A stretch of DNA of 8,783 bases. Origin: JBALVT01 sp036961345 (GTDB lineage: Bacteria > Pseudomonadota > Gammaproteobacteria > Pseudomonadales > Halieaceae). Position 1 is the first letter of the stretch. Each line of letters begins with the position of its first letter. Both the position numbers and the translations under genes were made by a program. The notes beneath the pieces are model-generated. The model was not told where the DNA came from. It was given only the letters and a program-made list of their open reading frames with translations, and ran no database searches. Below, one piece after another: positions 5,457-8,783 of the stretch. The stretch spans positions 1 through 8,783 of the forward strand of contig JBALVT010000176.1 in assembly GCA_036961345.1 (NCBI GenBank). The letters are read 5' to 3'.

Positions 5457-8354
5457 CTATTCCACAACCTCCCGATAGGAGTCAATCGCCGGACACGCGC
5501 AGTATAGGTTTCTGTCGCCGTAGACATTATCCACGCGATTTACCGGCGGCCAATATTTGTTGTGCCTTAGGGAGTCCACCGGGTAAGCCGCGGCTTCACG
5601 CGTGTAGGGATGCTCCCAGGTGCTGGTTGTAATGTCTTCGAGCGTGTGTGGTGAATTGGTCAGGGGGTTGTCATGCTCGTCCAGCTTGCCGTCCTGCACT
5701 GCCCTGATTTCTTCGCGTATCGATATCATGGCGTCGCAGAACCGATCAAGCTCAGCCAGAGATTCAGACTCAGTGGGTTCTACCATCAGCGTGCCCGCCA
5801 CGGGAAACGACATGGTGGGTGCATGAAAACCATAATCTACCAGGCGTTTGGCGATGTCTTCTTCTGAGATGCCACTGGCCTCCTTCAGAGGCCGAATGTC
5901 TACAATGCACTCGTGCGCGACGTTGCCGTTACTACCGGTATAGAGAATCGGATAATGGTTTTTCAGCCGCTGGGCGATGTAGTTGGCATTGAGAATGGCT
6001 ACCTTTGTCGCCAGGGTTAAACCATCGCCACCCATTAGCGCTATATAGGCCCATGAAATCGGCAGAATTGAAGCGCTGCCATAGGGTGCGGAAGACACCA
6101 CGTCGTTATTTCTATCTAACCCCGGTATCGGCTGCACCGGATTGGTAGGCAGAAATGGCTGCAGGTGTGCGCCGACACCAATCGGGCCCATGCCCGGTCC
6201 GCCGCCGCCATGCGGGATGCAGAATGTTTTGTGCAGGTTGAGGTGGGACACATCGGCGCCGAACTTACCGGGTGCGGCCACGCCGACCATGGCGTTCAGG
6301 TTGGCACCATCGACATAAACCTGGCCGCCGTATTGATGCACGATTTCACACAGCTCGATAATGGCTTCTTCAAATACGCCATGGGTTGAAGGGTAGGTGA
6401 CCATAATCGCGGCGAGGTCTTCGCTGTGCCTCTGGGCCTTCGTTTCAAGGTCTTTTAGATCGACATTGCCCAGTTCATCACACTCAACGATAACCACTTT
6501 CATCCCTGCCAAGGCGGCACTGGCCGGATTGGTGCCGTGGGCAGAGGAGGGTATAAGGCAGACATTGCGCTGATTATCGCCGCGGCTTTCATGGTAGCGT
6601 TTGATTGCCAGCAATCCGGCGTATTCACCTTGTGATCCGGCGTTGGGTTGCATGGAAATGGCGTCGTAGCCGGTGCATTCGAGCAACATGTGTTCGAGTT
6701 CTTTGAGTAACGCTTGATAGCCCAGTGTTTGCTCGCTCGGCGCGAAAGGATGCATGCCCGCGAATTCCGGCCAGGTTACCGCCAGCATCTCGGTAGTGGC
6801 GTTTAACTTCATGGTGCAGCTACCCAAGGGGATCATCGCCTGGTTCAGTGCGATGTCTTTGCCCTCTAGTCTGCGCATGTAACGCAGCATTTCGGTTTCC
6901 GAGTGGTAGTCGCTGAAGATTGGATGCTGTAGGTAATCTATGTCGCGTCTGAGTGTATTGGGGATACCCGCAAACGCATCGATCTCGCTATCCAGCTCAT
7001 CTACTTTGATTGAGTGCGACTTACCAATAAAGATATCGGCCAGTGTTTCGATGTCTTCGCGCGAAGTGGTTTCATCCAGCGAAACGGCCAACTTTTCATC
7101 GCCGACGGCTCGAAGGTTCATGCCCTGTGCCAACGCCCTTGCGATTATCGCCTGTTGCCGGTCGGCCACGGAAAATGTCAGGGTGTCGAAAAACCCCTTG
7201 TTGTCCGCGGGTATGCCTGCATCTGACATCCCTTTGGCCAGGATGGCGGTCAGGCGGTGGATACGCATTGCAATACACCGAAGGCCCTGCGGCCCGTGAT
7301 ACATGGCGTAAAATGCCGCCATAATTGAAAGCAGCGCTTGTGCCGTGCAGATATTGCTGGTGGCCTTCTCCCGGCGAATATGCTGCTCGCGGGTTTGCAT
7401 GGCCATGCGCAGCGCCTGATTGCCACGGCGGTCTATGGACACACCAATGATCCGGCCCGGCGTGGAGCGTTTGTAACTGTCGCGCGTGGCGAAGTAAGCG
7501 GCGTGCGGCCCACCAAACCCCATGGGAACGCCAAAACGCTGGGTGTTGCCAATAACCACATCGGCGCCCATCGCACCGGGTGATTGCACCACCAAAAGCG
7601 CCATGATGTCGGCAGCGACGGCAACCAGGGTTTTGTTTTGGTGAGCTGTTTCGATCAGTGGTGTTATGTCGTTGAGGTGGCCATAGGTGCCTGGATACTG
7701 CAGCAGAACACCAAATGCCTGTGTTTCAGCCAGCAGAGCGTTGGGGTCACCCACAAGCACTTCAATATCCAGGGCGTGCGCGCGTGTTTGCACTACCGCT
7801 ATCGTTTGCGGATGGCAATCCTGGGCCACAATAAAGGTGTTGCTGCGATTTTTCTTGTTCACTCGCTGCAGCAGGGTCATGGCCTCAGCGGCGGCAGTAC
7901 CCTCGTCCAGCATTGAGGCGTTTGCCAGGTCCATGCCGGTCAGGTCCATGACCATTTGCTGGAAATTTAGCAGTGCCTCCAGGCGTCCCTGGGAAATTTC
8001 CGGCTGATAGGGCGTGTAGGCGGTATACCAGCCCGGATTCTCCAGAACATTGCGCTGTATTACCGGGGGCGTATAGGTGTCGTAATATCCTGTGCCTATA
8101 TAGGACTTGTTGACGATATTTTGTGCCGCCATACCACGCAGTTTTTTGATCACCGCCTGCTCTGTTTGAGCGCCCGGCAGGTCCATCGCGGTTTGGCGTC
8201 GAATTGCCGCGGGAATCGTGTCAGAAATAAGCGCTTCGAGGTCGTCGTAGCCCAGAGTTTGCGCCATTTCGGCTTGCTGTTTGGCATTGGGCCCAATGTG
8301 GCGCTGGATGAAATCCTGATGATTTTCCAGGTCAAGGAGGGAGACGCGAGTCAT
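5457..8354 (-). CDS. gcvP: Glycine dehydrogenase (decarboxylating), P-protein of the glycine cleavage system
   Basis: This is a full-length single-chain P-protein of 965 residues (E. coli GcvP is about 957). It is the PLP enzyme that decarboxylates glycine and transfers the aminomethyl group to lipoyl-GcvH in one-carbon metabolism. It begins with the family pattern FIQRHIGP (15-22) and YIGTGYYDTYTPPVI in the first domain. The second domain has GSCTMKLNATTEM, followed by the PLP-lysine motif NLHKTF (Lys709) directly before a Gly-rich loop (HGGGGPGMG), and SAPYGSASILPISW. All expected motifs are intact. The start is ATG at 8352-8354, with GGAG 6 nt upstream. It is transcribed away from the divergent glycosylase gene, so gcvT and gcvH cannot lie upstream in the same transcript; they are not downstream in the window either. 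Confidence 0.98.
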   Translation of the reverse strand: MTRVSLLDLENHQDFIQRHIGPNAKQQAEMAQTLGYDDLEALISDTIPAAIRRQTAMDLPGAQTEQAVIKKLRGMAAQNIVNKSYIGTGYYDTYTPPVIQRNVLENPGWYTAYTPYQPEISQGRLEALLNFQQMVMDLTGMDLANASMLDEGTAAAEAMTLLQRVNKKNRSNTFIVAQDCHPQTIAVVQTRAHALDIEVLVGDPNALLAETQAFGVLLQYPGTYGHLNDITPLIETAHQNKTLVAVAADIMALLVVQSPGAMGADVVIGNTQRFGVPMGFGGPHAAYFATRDSYKRSTPGRIIGVSIDRRGNQALRMAMQTREQHIRREKATSNICTAQALLSIMAAFYAMYHGPQGLRCIAMRIHRLTAILAKGMSDAGIPADNKGFFDTLTFSVADRQQAIIARALAQGMNLRAVGDEKLAVSLDETTSREDIETLADIFIGKSHSIKVDELDSEIDAFAGIPNTLRRDIDYLQHPIFSDYHSETEMLRYMRRLEGKDIALNQAMIPLGSCTMKLNATTEMLAVTWPEFAGMHPFAPSEQTLGYQALLKELEHMLLECTGYDAISMQPNAGSQGEYAGLLAIKRYHESRGDNQRNVCLIPSSAHGTNPASAALAGMKVVIVECDELGNVDLKDLETKAQRHSEDLAAIMVTYPSTHGVFEEAIIELCEIVHQYGGQVYVDGANLNAMVGVAAPGKFGADVSHLNLHKTFCIPHGGGGPGMGPIGVGAHLQPFLPTNPVQPIPGLDRNNDVVSSAPYGSASILPISWAYIALMGGDGLTLATKVAILNANYIAQRLKNHYPILYTGSNGNVAHECIVDIRPLKEASGISEEDIAKRLVDYGFHAPTMSFPVAGTLMVEPTESESLAELDRFCDAMISIREEIRAVQDGKLDEHDNPLTNSPHTLEDITTSTWEHPYTREAAAYPVDSLRHNKYWPPVNRVDNVYGDRNLYCACPAIDSYREVVE

Positions 8355-8408
8355 AGAAGCTCCGAAATGAGTAGTGCGACTAAAAGTAGGGCGGATGGCA
8401 GGGTGGCG

Positions 8409-8437
8409 ATACTATCAGCAGTGCCCGCTGCGGGCAA
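8409..8437 (-). promoter_or_regulatory. Candidate sigma-70 promoter of gcvP
   Basis: On the minus strand TTGCCC (8432-8437, 4 of 6 to the -35 consensus) and TAGTAT (8409-8414, 4 of 6 to the -10 consensus) are separated by exactly 17 nt. This would give a leader of about 45-50 nt before the gcvP ATG. It lies in the only non-coding gap upstream of gcvP. The match is moderate and I found it by eye. Confidence 0.3.
8423..8435. repeat. GC-rich perfect palindrome GCCCGC-T-GCGGGC, possible operator
   Basis: A perfect 6+6 inverted repeat with a single central base sits midway in the divergent gcvP/glycosylase gap. It overlaps the candidate gcvP -35 and spacer. It lies about 10 nt upstream of TACAAT (8445-8450), a 5-of-6 match to the -10 consensus for the plus-strand gene. 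It has no following T-run in either direction that would make it an intrinsic terminator. A binding site for a dimeric regulator of one or both genes is an inference; chance or a minor hairpin is possible. Confidence 0.35.
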
Positions 8438-8444
8438 TAAATCG

Positions 8445-8450
8445 TACAAT
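8445..8450 (+). promoter_or_regulatory. Candidate -10 box (TACAAT) for the glycosylase gene
   Basis: TACAAT matches the TATAAT consensus at 5 of 6 bases and lies 46 nt before the ATG at 8497. No good -35 is seen at 16-18 nt upstream, where the palindrome is located, so an activator or a weak promoter is possible. The assignment is tentative. Confidence 0.25.
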
Positions 8451-8496
8451 AAGCGTCCACTTTTGCTCCTCTCATGATTGCTGAGGTTTAAGCGCT

Positions 8497-8783
8497 ATGC
8501 CCGATCCCAACAAAAAGATTCCTATGCAGGATCTGCTGGCTGACATTCGCGCCTGCCGCCACTGCGAAGATAGCCTGCCCCTGGGCCCGAGACCCGTTGT
8601 CCGCGCACATAAGGCATCCCGGATTTTGATTGTGGGTCAGGCGCCGGGGACAAAGGTACACGCTTCGGGTGTGCCCTGGGACGATCCCAGTGGCAAGCGA
8701 TTACGCGAGTGGTTGGAGGTCGACGATAAGCAGTTTTATGATGAAAAAACCTTCGCCATCGTACCCATGGGTTTTTGTTATCC
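8497..8783 (+). CDS. Uracil-DNA glycosylase family protein, 5' part (runs off the window)
   Basis: Only the first 95 codons are present. The N-terminus has a Cys pair, ACRHCEDSLPLGPRPVV (19-35, C20 and C23), followed by RILIVGQAPG (42-51) and HASGVPWDDPSGKRLREWL (55-73). The GQAPG loop is the position of the catalytic/uracil-binding motif A of the uracil-DNA glycosylase superfamily (COG1573 type), and these proteins are usually about 190-200 residues. The expected role is removal of uracil or related lesions from DNA; the exact family and iron-sulphur content cannot be decided from half the protein. The start is ATG 8497-8499, with GAGG 10 nt upstream and an in-frame TGA at 8482-8484 just before. 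It is divergent from gcvP and shares its 142-bp upstream region. Confidence 0.88.
   Translation, partial: MPDPNKKIPMQDLLADIRACRHCEDSLPLGPRPVVRAHKASRILIVGQAPGTKVHASGVPWDDPSGKRLREWLEVDDKQFYDEKTFAIVPMGFCY

Noticed and set aside
8474..8491. Five-codon ORF (MIAEV) just before the glycosylase gene as a leader peptide
   Set aside because: It has no ribosome-binding site of its own and no run of regulatory codons, and it merely spans the glycosylase Shine-Dalgarno.

Overview
The window looks like chromosomal DNA of a gammaproteobacterium, plausibly a marine one. This is inferred from gene content: a single-chain GcvP of about 965 residues with close proteobacterial motifs, a secreted DUF3604 protein of a kind common in marine proteobacteria, and a DUF3348/DUF802/OmpA/DUF2894 gene set that I associate with Proteobacteria. 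I cannot name the genus from sequence alone.

Layout, left to right. Positions 1-1063 (minus strand) hold the first 354 codons of an exported DUF3604 protein whose C-terminus lies outside the window. Positions 1106-5301 (minus strand) hold a tight four-gene operon, transcribed right to left: a DUF3348 protein (4549-5301), a MotA/TolQ/ExbB-like membrane protein with a very long helical tail (DUF802/ZorA-like, 2562-4580), a MotB/OmpA-like protein (ZorB-like, 1936-2562) and a DUF2894 protein (1106 to about 1939). Adjacent genes overlap by 32 bp, 1 bp (TAATG) and probably 2 bp (ATAA). Positions 5457-8354 (minus strand) encode glycine decarboxylase GcvP. From 8497 (plus strand, divergent) begins a uracil-DNA glycosylase family protein that runs off the right edge. 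There is no gene-free stretch over 300 bases; the longest gaps are 5302-5456 and 8355-8496.

The four-gene operon is the main interest. A proton-channel-type ZorA/ZorB motor pair with two soluble partners is the architecture of the Zorya anti-phage systems. DUF3348 and DUF2894 as partners match, as far as I remember, what was described as type III Zorya (ZorF and ZorG). The system is therefore probably a member of a described but mechanistically little-understood class rather than entirely new. In this model the ZorA/ZorB complex senses envelope disturbance during phage entry and signals through the long ZorA tail to the cytoplasmic partners.

The most unusual local observation is the start of the DUF2894 gene. 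Family-conserved sequence (FDPVRFRFIE) is encoded upstream of the first in-frame ATG (1816), yet no ATG, GTG or TTG exists in that frame back to the preceding stop at 2072-2074. An ATA codon sits 7 nt after an AGGGAG ribosome-binding site and overlaps the zorB stop as ATAA. This is what a G-to-A change in a standard ATGA overlap would leave.
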